Source: Clostridia bacterium
Lineage (GTDB): Bacteria; Bacillota; Clostridia; Christensenellales; Aristaeellaceae
NCBI GenBank assembly: GCA_017541105.1
Contig: JAFXZS010000008.1
Location: 1-64,000, forward strand
DNA length: 64,000 nucleotides
Reading direction: 5' to 3'
The position numbers and the translations under genes were made by a program. The notes under the pieces are model-generated. The model was not told where the DNA came from. It saw only the letters and a program-made list of their open reading frames with translations, and searched no databases. This document shows positions 50,485 to 59,235 of this stretch, one piece after another. The number at the start of each line of letters is the position of its first letter. Position 1 is the first letter of the stretch.

Positions 50485-52173
50485 TCAGGCGGGATCCTCC
50501 TCCTCCTGGAGTCCGAAGAAGAACCTGCGCTGGAACTCATTGCGGATGACATGCACCGGTTTGAGCTGGGCGGCGGCGGTTCCGCGGTGGATCATCACGT
50601 CGCGGTACAGGAGATAGGTTTCCGGCTGAAGGAGAAGAAGCCGCGGTTCATCCAGATAGCCGTTTTCAAAATCCTCGACAATGTCCTTGTTCGCCTCCAT
50701 GAGTTTTTCCTTCAGGCATCGCCGGATGTCGTCCCGGGTCACATCCTTCGGGCGGCGGCGAAGCTCCAGCAGGACCACATAGCCGGGCGGAACGGCGTCC
50801 GTATCGGCATAGACCGAATAATCCGTCACATCGATCCCGAGGGCTTTTTCCGTTTCCTCGATCATGCTGCGCACGGCGGGTTCGGAGGTCTTTTCACCGC
50901 GGATGTTGACGGCGAAGCCCTCCCGGGTCTCAAACTGAATCAGAGGCGTCTTATTGTGCCGGCCGGTCACCCGGATCACGTCATGCATGCGGTAGCGGTA
51001 GAGGCCGGAATAATTGGTGATAATCAGCTCGTAGCACTTGTTCTCTTCCAGCCTGTCCATGGTCAGGCAGGGCGCGCCGGGGTCGTTGATGTCGCGGAAC
51101 TCCATGAAGCATCCGTCCGGAACGAGGATCGTGTCCGGATCATCCATCCCCCGGACCACGGAGAATGTGCCCTCGGACGCGGCGACACCGAAATAGAACA
51201 CATGGATCCCGTCTCCGAGGATATACTTCCGGAGTTTCTCCGTATAGGGAGAAAAGTTGGCGCCGCAGACGCTGAGGATGTATTCCATTTTGGGCCATAC
51301 CCGCCGGGCCCACGGCGTATCAAAGCCCTGGGCAAAGGCGGCCCGGAGCTCCGCGGCACGCTTCGGGTCGGGCCGGATCTGCGCAAGGAGGGAGGCGCGG
51401 ACTGCCTCCGGAAGATTGACGTTCTCGTCAATCGTTCCCTGTTCAATATCCTTCAGGAGCATCTCGTGGTTATCCTCAATATACCGGAAGATCTCCAGCA
51501 TGATGCTGGCAAACGTGGAGATCGCGTAGGTCGCGTTGCGCTCCGCCAGGGCGAAGCGGGCGTGGATATAGCGGGTCACGACGCCCTCCCCCGGCTGGCG
51601 GGCCTCCATCGGGGATGTGTAGATCTGGGACATCATGTTCTTGAAGGGGCCGTCCTTGACCGCGACGGAAGAAGCGCAGCCGTATGTGGCGCCGGTGGGC
51701 AGCACCTCGGCGTTTCCTTCCTGCAGGTTGATGCCCTTGCCGTTGTTCCAGCGGTAGCCGAGATGGGAGGAGACCACGGCGTTGGTATAGAGGGCAAAGT
51801 ATTTTCCGTTGATGGAAACCTGTTTTTTCGACAGCGGAATATACTTGGCGCAGCCCAGGGTCCCGGAGGTCTTGTTGTAGTGGGTGATATGCTCGGCGGT
51901 CAGGACGTTGTCCTCGCCCCGGACCATCCGCTCGATATAGGGGGCGAATCCGTCATATTCCCGGATGGGTACGCGGGCCTGGTACTCCTCAATGGAATGA
52001 ATCTCCGAAAACCCGTGCAGCCTGCCGTATTCCGTATCCCTGTTCTCCTGCAGCACCGAAAGCAGCAGCTGTTCCTGGGCCGCGCGGGGATCCAGAGTCA
52101 TCTTTTCCAGGCTCCGCATCGGGCCTTTCCCGATCAGGGACATCAGTTTCATCATCTGGCCGTAAACAGACAT
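50485..52173 (-). CDS. GH3 auxin-responsive-type acyl-acid-amido synthetase
   Basis: A 562-residue protein of the plant-GH3/JAR1-like family of adenylating enzymes (not glycoside hydrolase family 3). Visible family motifs are the phosphate-binding loop region HYNKTSGTLGCAKYIPLS (about residues 97-115), a YFGVAASEGTF motif in the middle and the adenylate-binding ELIITNYSGLYRYRMHDVIR motif. In plants these enzymes adenylate a carboxylate and join it to an amino acid; bacterial members are mostly uncharacterised. SD AGAGGAGG is well placed. It lies downstream of the radical-SAM and peptide genes on the same strand, 320 bases away and beyond a hairpin, so a shared function is possible but unproven. 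Confidence 0.85.
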   Translation of the reverse strand: MSVYGQMMKLMSLIGKGPMRSLEKMTLDPRAAQEQLLLSVLQENRDTEYGRLHGFSEIHSIEEYQARVPIREYDGFAPYIERMVRGEDNVLTAEHITHYNKTSGTLGCAKYIPLSKKQVSINGKYFALYTNAVVSSHLGYRWNNGKGINLQEGNAEVLPTGATYGCASSVAVKDGPFKNMMSQIYTSPMEARQPGEGVVTRYIHARFALAERNATYAISTFASIMLEIFRYIEDNHEMLLKDIEQGTIDENVNLPEAVRASLLAQIRPDPKRAAELRAAFAQGFDTPWARRVWPKMEYILSVCGANFSPYTEKLRKYILGDGIHVFYFGVAASEGTFSVVRGMDDPDTILVPDGCFMEFRDINDPGAPCLTMDRLEENKCYELIITNYSGLYRYRMHDVIRVTGRHNKTPLIQFETREGFAVNIRGEKTSEPAVRSMIEETEKALGIDVTDYSVYADTDAVPPGYVVLLELRRRPKDVTRDDIRRCLKEKLMEANKDIVEDFENGYLDEPRLLLLQPETYLLYRDVMIHRGTAAAQLKPVHVIRNEFQRRFFFGLQEEEDPA

Positions 52174-52492
52174 ATGTACCCTCCTCTATGTTCCATCAAA
52201 TCCGCCGGCTCCGGTTTCCTGGTCCCGTTTTACCCGCCGGCTGGCTGTGCCGGCCCACATATTCCAATGGCAAAATGATCCTGCAGGCACATTTTATAGA
52301 AGAACTTCATTGTTTGTCAATGCTTCCGTACCGCAGGCAGGCACTCTGCCCGCCTTGCGGAAACCGGCCCCGGCTTCCCGATATACAGCGGAAGCCCCCG
52401 GAATCTCATTCCGGGGGCTTCGGCCGGGTTCCTTCCGGCCTTTCAGACGCTCCTCACAGGCGCGCGTAAAACGCCGGTACGCCTCGTCGGGA
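52174..52492. other. Intergenic region downstream of the peptide gene
   Basis: These 319 bases contain the 14-bp hairpin at 52391-52421 and no gene with a start and ribosome binding site. A frame from about 52500 to 52306 on the minus strand is open (reading NPDEAYRRFTRACEERLKGR) but has no start codon and runs through the hairpin, so I do not call it. Confidence 0.5.
52391..52421. terminator. Strong hairpin behind the peptide gene
   Basis: GAAGCCCCCGGAAT (52391-52404) pairs perfectly with its complement (52408-52421) across a CTC loop. No T-tract follows on the minus strand, so it may stabilise the upstream mRNA or act as a partial terminator. Confidence 0.55.
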
Positions 52493-52696
52493 TTAATCGT
52501 TCGAGGTGTCGTAGCATGCGCCGGGAGAGGCGGAAAGCCCGCACTTGTTCTTGTTCAGACCGCCGCACTGCTTCTGGTTGGCACCGCCCGCGACGCAATG
52601 GCTCGCGTCTTCGCCGCCTAATGAAGCGGTGACGTTTTCCTTGTAGTCAAACACAAGCAGGTCCGCCGTCGGGGTCTCGTAATTTCTCTTTTCCAT
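52493..52696 (-). CDS. Candidate RiPP precursor peptide, four cysteines
   Basis: A 67-residue peptide from ATG 52696, with AAAGGAG eight bases upstream; this start lies 19 bases after the radical-SAM stop codon. The N-terminal half looks like a leader (NYETPTADLLVFDYKENVTA then SLGGEDAS). The C-terminal half is a small core rich in Gly, Asn, Lys and Ser with cysteines at 34, 44, 52 and 61 (spacing C-9-C-7-C-8-C), ending YDTSND. The leader form YxxP followed by a hydrophobic F and an acidic stretch is common, as I recall, among small clostridial peptides beside radical-SAM genes. The size, the cysteines and the adjacent SPASM enzyme point to thioether or similar crosslinking. It does not match SCIFF (six cysteines) or any named class I can recognise. 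Confidence 0.75.
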   Translation of the reverse strand: MEKRNYETPTADLLVFDYKENVTASLGGEDASHCVAGGANQKQCGGLNKNKCGLSASPGACYDTSND

Positions 52697-52715
52697 ACCG
52701 TTTTCTCCTTTCGGT

Positions 52716-53876
52716 TTATGTATCATAGGGTGTGCATTCCGGAATCCTGTATACGCCGTGCCGAACCATGTACCGGGTCTGTTCGCACAGCGCGGCCGGC
52801 TGTTTGCCCGGCTCGGCGAACTCGGCTTTTCGGACCAGGCAGTTCGTGCAGACCGCCTCATAGGGGCAGTCAATGCACTCGGGAACCCTGGGCCAGCCTG
52901 CCGCCATCCGGTGGAGCTTTTCCCAGCAGGGCAGAAACCCGTCTTTCAGGGGATAGCCCACGATGGTACGGTAGGTATTGCACGGATACATGGCCCCGTC
53001 CCACCCGATGTCGAAGCTGGACATGCCGGCTGTACAGGTCAGCCCGCAGGCGCTGCATTCATGATACGGCCCGCCGGGCAGCGGCAGGGAATCCGGATCC
53101 ACGGGGATGCTTTCCTCCCCCTCCAGCTCATTCCTGAACCGGAAGATCTCCACGTACTCATCGATCGTCAGGTCGTGGTCCTGGCCTGCTCTGCCGGTTT
53201 CCTCCCTCGGGTTGATCAGGTTGGGGCTGATATAATACGGAACATTGAATGCTTTCGCGGCGCGGATCGTATCCCGGATGCCCTCCCGCATATACTTGCT
53301 GGGCGTGACAGCAGTCAGCAGGGGAAGCCCCGCTTCCGCCACGCGGCGGATATTCGCCGATACGGTCGCAAACATCCGATGGCCCGTCACCCGCTCATAG
53401 GTGTCCTCATCCCCGCCGTAGAGAGAGATCTGGATCGAAATCGGCGGGTGTTCCGTGAAAAAGCGGACCCATTCCTCATTCAGCAGCGCCCCGTTGGTCA
53501 GCACCCTGATCTCGCAGCCGAGACTGTGCAGGTAAAGGTACAGTTCCCGGAAGCCCGGATAGCTCAGGCATTCTCCCCCGGACAGATTCACACGGATCAT
53601 TCCAGCTTCCCAGGCGTCACGGATCAGCCGCTTCCACTGTTCCGTGGTCAGCCCGGCCCGCCCGCCCATCTGCTCTTTCGTCAGGTGGGCGTAGCACATC
53701 CTGCAGTCAAAGTTGCATAAGGGGGTCAATTCAAGCTGGCCGAAGATCGGGATTCCCTGTTGCCTGGCTTTGCGGTCCAGGTATTCGTCATAAAACCGGT
53801 CAAACGACTGGTGCCTTTTGGCGCCCTGCTCCTGCAGCCTGACCAGGAATTCATGCCCCGAGATCCGTTGTGCCAT
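52716..53876 (-). CDS. Radical SAM/SPASM peptide maturase
   Basis: 386 residues. The N-terminal region (1-45, basic and helical) precedes the radical SAM motif LTPLCNFDCRMCYAHL with cysteines 54, 58 and 61, then NLSGGECL (GGE motif) and IQISLYGGDEDTYERVTG. The SPASM region holds cysteines 274, 277, 281, 299, 317, 334, 337, 343, 346 and 364 (ECSACGLTCTAG, GAMYPCNTY, ECIDCPYEAVCTNCLVRK), enough for two auxiliary iron-sulfur clusters. This is the architecture of sactipeptide/ranthipeptide maturases and related peptide-modifying enzymes. There is no clear RRE domain; the N-terminal 45 residues may hold the leader. It has a near-consensus promoter and is followed by the peptide gene. No transporter or protease gene is adjacent. 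Confidence 0.88.
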   Translation of the reverse strand: MAQRISGHEFLVRLQEQGAKRHQSFDRFYDEYLDRKARQQGIPIFGQLELTPLCNFDCRMCYAHLTKEQMGGRAGLTTEQWKRLIRDAWEAGMIRVNLSGGECLSYPGFRELYLYLHSLGCEIRVLTNGALLNEEWVRFFTEHPPISIQISLYGGDEDTYERVTGHRMFATVSANIRRVAEAGLPLLTAVTPSKYMREGIRDTIRAAKAFNVPYYISPNLINPREETGRAGQDHDLTIDEYVEIFRFRNELEGEESIPVDPDSLPLPGGPYHECSACGLTCTAGMSSFDIGWDGAMYPCNTYRTIVGYPLKDGFLPCWEKLHRMAAGWPRVPECIDCPYEAVCTNCLVRKAEFAEPGKQPAALCEQTRYMVRHGVYRIPECTPYDT

Positions 53877-53905
53877 AAACGCCTCAGTTCCTCCTTAACG
53901 AGCAC

Positions 53906-53934
53906 ATTATATCGGTTGTCCGGTTGCATGTAAA
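53906..53934 (-). promoter_or_regulatory. Promoter of the radical SAM-peptide operon
   Basis: On the minus strand, TTTACA (53929-53934), a 17-base spacer and TATAAT (53906-53911), about 30 bases before the start codon. Confidence 0.8.
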
Positions 53935-53946
53935 CATCTTCAATGT

Positions 53947-53960
53947 TGTTATCGGCAACA
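53947..53960. promoter_or_regulatory. Uronide-operator-like site upstream of the radical SAM promoter
   Basis: TGTTATCGGCAACA matches the core of operator O1 (TGTTATCGGTAACA) at 13 of 14 bases and is extended to TTGTT...AACAA. It sits 12 bases upstream of the -35 box. Confidence 0.45.
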
Positions 53961-54062
53961 ATTTGGGAGTTTCAGGAAAAAACGTTCCCCCTTCCGGGAT
54001 GTTTTCGATAAAAAATCGGAAACAGCCGGCCCCGGCGCAGCCTTCCCGGCTTCCCTTCGCTC

Positions 54063-56693
54063 TTACAGCTCGATCTCGGCGGAAACCTGCTCATCCAGGC
54101 AGGAGCCGCCGGCATAGACCAGGTACTTTCCGGGTTCCACAACCTTCCTTCCCTCGGCCTCCATGTAGATCTCCAGATCGCAGGGATTCACGGTGAATGC
54201 CGCTTCCCTGGACTCCCCGGGAGCCAGGTCGTGCAGCCGTTCAAAACCGATGAGCCGGCGGATCGGATGCACCGTTCCGGACGGTGAGACCCGCCGGATA
54301 TACAGCTGTGCGACCTCGTCGCCGCTCACGCCGCCCGTGTTTTTCACCCGGACGGAAGCCCGCAGCCCGCCGCCGCTCTTTTCAACGCGCAGATCGCTGT
54401 AACCGAAGGCGGTATAGGACAGGCCGTATCCGAACGGGTACAGCACCGGCCTGTCGAAATACCGGTAGGTCCTCGGATGGCGGATCAGGTCATAATCCTC
54501 CATCGGCGGCAGGTCTTCGTCGCTCCTGTACCAGGTCATCGGAAGGCGTCCCGCGGGATTGGCTTCCCCGAAGATCGCCGCGGCCAGGCCGTTGCCCAGG
54601 TCCTGGGAGCCGGTCGCGTTGGTCAGGATTGCCGGCACATGCTCCTGCATCCAGTTGATCGCGTAGGGATAGTTCGTAATCAGCACGACTGCCGTGTTCG
54701 GGTTCGCTTCGTACACGGCCTCCGCCAGCTTCTCCTGCAGCGGAATCATCTCAATGGTGTCCCGGTCGACCTCTTCCTTCGCGTTCATCATCGGATTGCA
54801 GCCCACGGCCACAATCACCTTTTTCGCCTTCTTCGCGAGGGCCTTCGCGCGTTCAATCCCGCTGGAAACGATCTCCACCGTGAGCGTCACCGCTTCCTTT
54901 TCGGAGCCCGCCCAGGCCTCCACGATGTTGCCGCCCTCCTTGGTGTTGCTTTCGGGCTGTTTCCGGATCAGGGGATCGGTCTTCAGCTTCCCGTCTTCCA
55001 GATACACGTTCCGGTTGCCGAAGCAGTACAGCTTCACCCCGCCCTCTTCGTCGTTCCAGTATTCCGTCAGCTCCACGCAGTTCGCGTTCCGCGCCTCCGG
55101 CGTCCGCACCGCGTTCGCCGTGCCGATGGTGAAGTTTTCAAAGATCTGGAAGGTAAACGGCTCGTCGGAGGAAAAGCTGATCTTTCCGTCGATCCCCGCC
55201 TTCAGGTATTTCCTGTAGGCGGGCGCGTACAGGAAATTGCTGCCGGAACCCCAGTTCTGCTGTTCGAAGACGACCGCGTCCTCCGCTCTGTCCGTCAGCA
55301 CCAGTTCTGCCGGTTCCTGTTCGGCCGGGATTCCGGGAATCCATGCCGGGCGGCTGCCTCCCAGATACTTGTCGCCCACCCTGAACCGGAACAGGTTCTG
55401 TCCGCTGTCGTACGGCACTTCCCTGTGCATCTTCCGTTCCAGGCCGGCTTTCAGTGTCACCTTGTAAAGGGGTTTCCCGCCGTACCAGTCCATATACCAG
55501 CTGTTTCCGACGTGGCCGATCAGGGCGATATCGTCCTTCCTGCTGAAGGGCAGGAAGCCGTTCTCGTTTTTCAGCAGGATATTGGATTCCTTGCTCATCT
55601 GCAGCGAAATCCGCTTGGCCTCGTCCGTGCCCACATCCGCCATATCCAGTTCCGCGTAAGGATCCTCCGGATCAAAGGTGCCCTGGCGGATCAGCTCCGT
55701 GAGGGTGCAGAGAATGGACCGGTCCAGCTCCGCTTCCGTGATCAGGCCGCGCTCATAGGCTTCCTTCGCCGCTTTCGTCACCTCGAAGGGATTGTCCAGC
55801 ATTGCGTCCACCCCCGCCCTGACCCCTTCCGCCAGGGTCTCCGCGTGGGTTTCAAAATAATGGTGAAAGTTCACGGTCTGCAGGAAGTCGCCGCCGTCCG
55901 TCATGGCGTACCGGAGTCCCCACCGGTCCTTCAGGAGATCCTGAACCTCATGATTCAGCATGGCCGGCACATGGTTGATCTCATTGTAGGAGGTCATCAC
56001 GCCTTCCGCGTGGCCTTCCTGGGTGCAATAGCGGTACGGTTCCAGCTCGTAGTCGTATTTGACCTTGTCCGGGATATCGAAACTGTCGTAGCCGCGCCGG
56101 TATTCCTGGTTGTTCGCATAGAAATGCTTCAGCACGGCGCCGGTCCGGATCCGGTCCCCGCGTTCGCCGGGCTTTAGCGGCGTTCCGTCATAGTTATGCT
56201 CGTCCTGCATGCCGAGGATGTATTCGGAAGCCATCTTGCCGGTAAGGTAAGGATCCTCGCCGTAGCCTTCCTCGTTCCGGCCCCATCTGGGATCACGGCA
56301 CAGGTCCACCGTGGGGCACAGTCGGCAGTGTCCCCCTTTGCTGACCGCGTTCGCAAACGCGCGTGATTCCTTTCCGGTCACATCCCCGGCCCGGCGGATC
56401 AGCTCCCGGTCAAAGGTCGCGGCCATCCCGATGGGCTGGGGAAAGGATGTCGTCGGTGTCGGGGGATAGGGCTCATGCTGTCCGGCTCTCGCCTGGACAC
56501 CGTGCGCGCCTTCCCCTCCGCAGGTGGACGCGGAAATCCCCAGGCGTTCATTCCGGATCCAGACGCTGAAGCAGGCAAACTTCTCCTCGATCGTCATCCG
56601 GGAAAGCAGGTATTCCGCGCGTTCCCGGTCTGAAAGGCCCGTGTCGTACAAGGGTGAGTTTCTGTCCAGACAACCGTTCTGCCGTGTTTCCAT
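54063..56693 (-). CDS. Glycoside hydrolase family 3 enzyme (beta-glucosidase/xylosidase type)
   Basis: About 876 residues. ATG 56693 is preferred because GGAGG lies eight bases upstream; ATG 56759 adds only polar residues. The TIM-barrel-like domain carries AATFDRELIRRAGDVTGKESRA, PTVDLCRDPRWGRNEEGYGEDP, KHFYANNQEYRR and the likely nucleophile Asp in YAMTDGGDF. A beta-sandwich of about 200 residues (roughly 390-600) with no family signature I recognise is inserted before the second domain, whose motifs are VIVAVGCNP and TNATGSQDLGNGLAAAIFGE. A fibronectin-III-like domain ends the protein (LYPFGYGLSYTAF, SGDEVAQLYIRRV). No signal peptide, so it is cytoplasmic. The insertion resembles the PA14 position of some GH3 enzymes and may set specificity. 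Confidence 0.85.
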   Translation of the reverse strand: METRQNGCLDRNSPLYDTGLSDRERAEYLLSRMTIEEKFACFSVWIRNERLGISASTCGGEGAHGVQARAGQHEPYPPTPTTSFPQPIGMAATFDRELIRRAGDVTGKESRAFANAVSKGGHCRLCPTVDLCRDPRWGRNEEGYGEDPYLTGKMASEYILGMQDEHNYDGTPLKPGERGDRIRTGAVLKHFYANNQEYRRGYDSFDIPDKVKYDYELEPYRYCTQEGHAEGVMTSYNEINHVPAMLNHEVQDLLKDRWGLRYAMTDGGDFLQTVNFHHYFETHAETLAEGVRAGVDAMLDNPFEVTKAAKEAYERGLITEAELDRSILCTLTELIRQGTFDPEDPYAELDMADVGTDEAKRISLQMSKESNILLKNENGFLPFSRKDDIALIGHVGNSWYMDWYGGKPLYKVTLKAGLERKMHREVPYDSGQNLFRFRVGDKYLGGSRPAWIPGIPAEQEPAELVLTDRAEDAVVFEQQNWGSGSNFLYAPAYRKYLKAGIDGKISFSSDEPFTFQIFENFTIGTANAVRTPEARNANCVELTEYWNDEEGGVKLYCFGNRNVYLEDGKLKTDPLIRKQPESNTKEGGNIVEAWAGSEKEAVTLTVEIVSSGIERAKALAKKAKKVIVAVGCNPMMNAKEEVDRDTIEMIPLQEKLAEAVYEANPNTAVVLITNYPYAINWMQEHVPAILTNATGSQDLGNGLAAAIFGEANPAGRLPMTWYRSDEDLPPMEDYDLIRHPRTYRYFDRPVLYPFGYGLSYTAFGYSDLRVEKSGGGLRASVRVKNTGGVSGDEVAQLYIRRVSPSGTVHPIRRLIGFERLHDLAPGESREAAFTVNPCDLEIYMEAEGRKVVEPGKYLVYAGGSCLDEQVSAEIEL

Positions 56694-56931
56694 ACTCTGT
56701 CCTCCATTAAAAATGTCCCGCGGATCCCGCTCCGTCCTTTCCCGAGGTTCCTGTCCCATGATACCGCAAAATCATGAACATTTTATGAACGGCATGAAAT
56801 TTTTCCGTGTGCGGCTTATCATTTTGACGGTTCCATAGTACAATGGATGTGCGGAAGCCCTGCGGCAAAGCCCCTGCGGGAAGGCGCGGCGGTTCTTTCG
56901 CAGCTGATCTGAAAGAAAGCGGGGAAAAGGA

Positions 56932-58164
56932 ATGAATAAAAAAGCCATTCGGAAAATCCTGAACGATACGGACTATATCCGCGTCAGCGGGTCCGCGGAG
57001 GAAAAGAAAGCTGCCGCGTACCTCCGGGATCTGTGCGGCCGCCTCGGGGTATCGGCGGATCTGGAGCCTTTTGACGTGGACACCGCGGAAATCCGTGACG
57101 CGGCGCTGGCCGCGGACGGCCGGGAGATTCCCTGCAAAGGATACAAACTGTGCGGCAGCGGCAGTGCGGAGGCCCCGCTGTGCTATCTGCCCAATACGGA
57201 TCCTGCCTCTGTTGCGCTGGCAAAAGGAAAGATCGTCCTTCTGGATACCGGGATCACTTACTGGGTTTATCAGGATCTGCTGGATGCCGGGGCTGCCGGG
57301 ATCATCACCTATGACGGAAACATTCACTTTCCGGACCGGGATATCGATCAGAGGACGCTTCGCCCGTATGTCTCAAAGGGAAGAAAAATCCCCTGCGTCA
57401 ACATCAACGCCAAGGATGCCCTCGGGCTGGTGAAGGCCGCACCGAAGGCGGTTTCGGTCCGCGTGGAACAGACGGAATCCGTCTCCTCCTCCCAGAACGT
57501 CATCGCGGAGATTCCTGGGCGGACAGACGAATGGATCGCCCTGACCGCGCATTATGATTCCACCCCGTTGTCCCGCGGCGCCTATGACAACATGTCCGGC
57601 TGCATCGGCCTGCTCGGCATCATGGAAGCGCTGCGCGGCAGGGCGCCCCTCCGCTACGGCCTCCGCTTCATCTTCTGCGGCAGCGAGGAGGTCGGCCTCC
57701 TCGGCTCCAAGGCATACACTGCCGCGCACGAAGACGCGCTGGAAAAGATCGCCCTGAACATCAACCTGGATATGATCGGCACATATATGGGCCGCTTCAT
57801 CGCCTGCGTCAGCGCCGAAGACAGGCTGATGCATTATATTGAATACCTGTGCGCGCAGCGCGGCTGGGGGATCGCCGCCCGGCAGGATGTGTATTCCAGC
57901 GACTCCACACCCTTCGCGGACCGCGGGGTCCCCGCCCTCTCCTTTGCCCGGCTCGCGCCGCCCTCCCAGGCGGTGATCCACAACCGCTATGATACGGGAT
58001 CGCTGCTGTCGGAAGCGCAGCTGATTTCCGACATCGGCTTCCTGGCGGACTTTACGCTGCAGATGGCGGACGCCGTGAAATGCCCTGTGTCCCGGGAGAT
58101 CCCCGAAGCGGTCAAAACGAAACTGGACGAGTACCTGCTCCGGAAGCGCAAAAAAGGAACCTGA
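56932..58164 (+). CDS. M28-family metallopeptidase with PA-like insertion
   Basis: 410 residues. Residues 75-165 form a PA-type insertion (GKIVLLDTGITYWVYQDLLD, AGAAGIITYDG). The M28 core follows with zinc ligands in the expected order: His in WIALTAHYDS, Asp in GAYDNMSG, Glu-Glu in FIFCGSEEVGLLGS, Asp in NINLDMIGTY and His in AVIHNRYDT. These define an aminopeptidase-type dizinc centre. No signal peptide is visible, so it is probably cytoplasmic. It stands alone between divergent and convergent neighbours and is a possible but unsupported candidate for trimming the nearby RiPP-like peptide. Confidence 0.87.
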   Translation: MNKKAIRKILNDTDYIRVSGSAEEKKAAAYLRDLCGRLGVSADLEPFDVDTAEIRDAALAADGREIPCKGYKLCGSGSAEAPLCYLPNTDPASVALAKGKIVLLDTGITYWVYQDLLDAGAAGIITYDGNIHFPDRDIDQRTLRPYVSKGRKIPCVNINAKDALGLVKAAPKAVSVRVEQTESVSSSQNVIAEIPGRTDEWIALTAHYDSTPLSRGAYDNMSGCIGLLGIMEALRGRAPLRYGLRFIFCGSEEVGLLGSKAYTAAHEDALEKIALNINLDMIGTYMGRFIACVSAEDRLMHYIEYLCAQRGWGIAARQDVYSSDSTPFADRGVPALSFARLAPPSQAVIHNRYDTGSLLSEAQLISDIGFLADFTLQMADAVKCPVSREIPEAVKTKLDEYLLRKRKKGT

Positions 58165-58182
58165 TATTCCCGCGGCGCGCCG

Positions 58183-59235
58183 TCAGATGTCCGGCAGCTG
58201 CCGGATGAGGCCGCAGCATTTATAGTTTCCCAGGGTCGTGTATTCGGTCTCCACACCCTTCTCCCCGGCCAGCTGTTTCACATGCTTCAGTTCGGGATCG
58301 GACGCATGGCCGGGATCGATCAGCAGCTTCCAGGGCACCCGGCGCAGCAGGACCCGGGTGGTTTCCCCGATCCCGGGCTTGATATAATTGAGGTTTTCGA
58401 TGCCGTACCGCTCCGCGATCCGGTGCACGGTGTGCATGCCGGACACGGCGGGCAGGCCGGGTTCCGCTGTCTCCGGAACGTCACGGAAGAGCTTTTCGAT
58501 TCCGTCAATAAACTCATAGGTCCTGTCTTCGCCTGCCAGTTCCGGATAGCAGACCGCTCCGTGAAAATCATGTTCGCCGATCAGGTCCTCCCGCAGGACC
58601 GTTCGGCTGATCAGGCCGCAGACCGTGCAGTTCAGGCAGGAGCTGGCGATCATCAGGTCCTCATGCGTGCCGCACAGCTCAGTCAGTCCGGCAGGATCGG
58701 CCACAACCGCGAGATCGTCCGGAATCCCCTCGAAGGACGAGATCGCCTTCCGCAGTTCCCGGAAGATCACGCCTTTGCCGGTCCACCCGTCCAGAAACTG
58801 AAGGGTGCCCGCTTCATGCCGGTTCAGAAGATACCGGACCGCGTTTCCGTCGATTCCCCGGTCCCGGATGATGGAGATGGAATAATGGGGACAGCTGATC
58901 CCGTACTTTCTCCGGAGATACCGCCGGACCAGCACGCCCAGCGGTGTTCCCGCCCTTGCCAGGGAAACGATCACCACGTCCTTCCCCTTTTTCCGGACGA
59001 TCTTTTCGGCGACTCTGGCCACGGCATCCGCGGTGCTCTGGCCGGACAGCCGCAGCGATTCCTCATAAATCCTGATATATTCTTCGGAAGGGCGGTACTC
59101 CAGCGGAAGCATTTCCGAATAATGGGTGCCGCTCTGAATCCGTTTTTCCCTTTCCCGGGTGGGAACCGGCGCGATTGCCCCGGTCAGGTCCTTGAGCAAC
59201 AGCGTAACATCCTCCGGTCTGAAACTGCTGGTCAT
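58183..59235 (-). CDS. StiP/PRTase_1-like protein of the ter-associated pathway
   Basis: A 350-residue protein whose middle carries a phosphoribosyltransferase-like core: KGKDVVIVSLARAGTPLGVLVRRYL (about residues 83-107), CPHYSISIIRDRGID, and the phosphate-binding-type loop LQFLDGWTGKGVIFREL. The C-terminus ends in a cysteine-bearing tail (GNYKCCGLIRQLPDI). The family has been labelled cysteine protease StiP, but comparative genomics places it as one of two PRTases in the tellurite-resistance-linked biosynthetic module. Its start overlaps the preceding gene's stop by four bases. Last gene of the operon, 18 bases from the convergent peptidase gene. Confidence 0.8.
   Translation of the reverse strand: MTSSFRPEDVTLLLKDLTGAIAPVPTREREKRIQSGTHYSEMLPLEYRPSEEYIRIYEESLRLSGQSTADAVARVAEKIVRKKGKDVVIVSLARAGTPLGVLVRRYLRRKYGISCPHYSISIIRDRGIDGNAVRYLLNRHEAGTLQFLDGWTGKGVIFRELRKAISSFEGIPDDLAVVADPAGLTELCGTHEDLMIASSCLNCTVCGLISRTVLREDLIGEHDFHGAVCYPELAGEDRTYEFIDGIEKLFRDVPETAEPGLPAVSGMHTVHRIAERYGIENLNYIKPGIGETTRVLLRRVPWKLLIDPGHASDPELKHVKQLAGEKGVETEYTTLGNYKCCGLIRQLPDI

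Noticed and set aside
52306-52500. Open minus-strand frame reading NPDEAYRRFTRACEERLKGR
   Set aside because: It has no start codon or ribosome binding site and passes through a perfect hairpin; probably non-coding.
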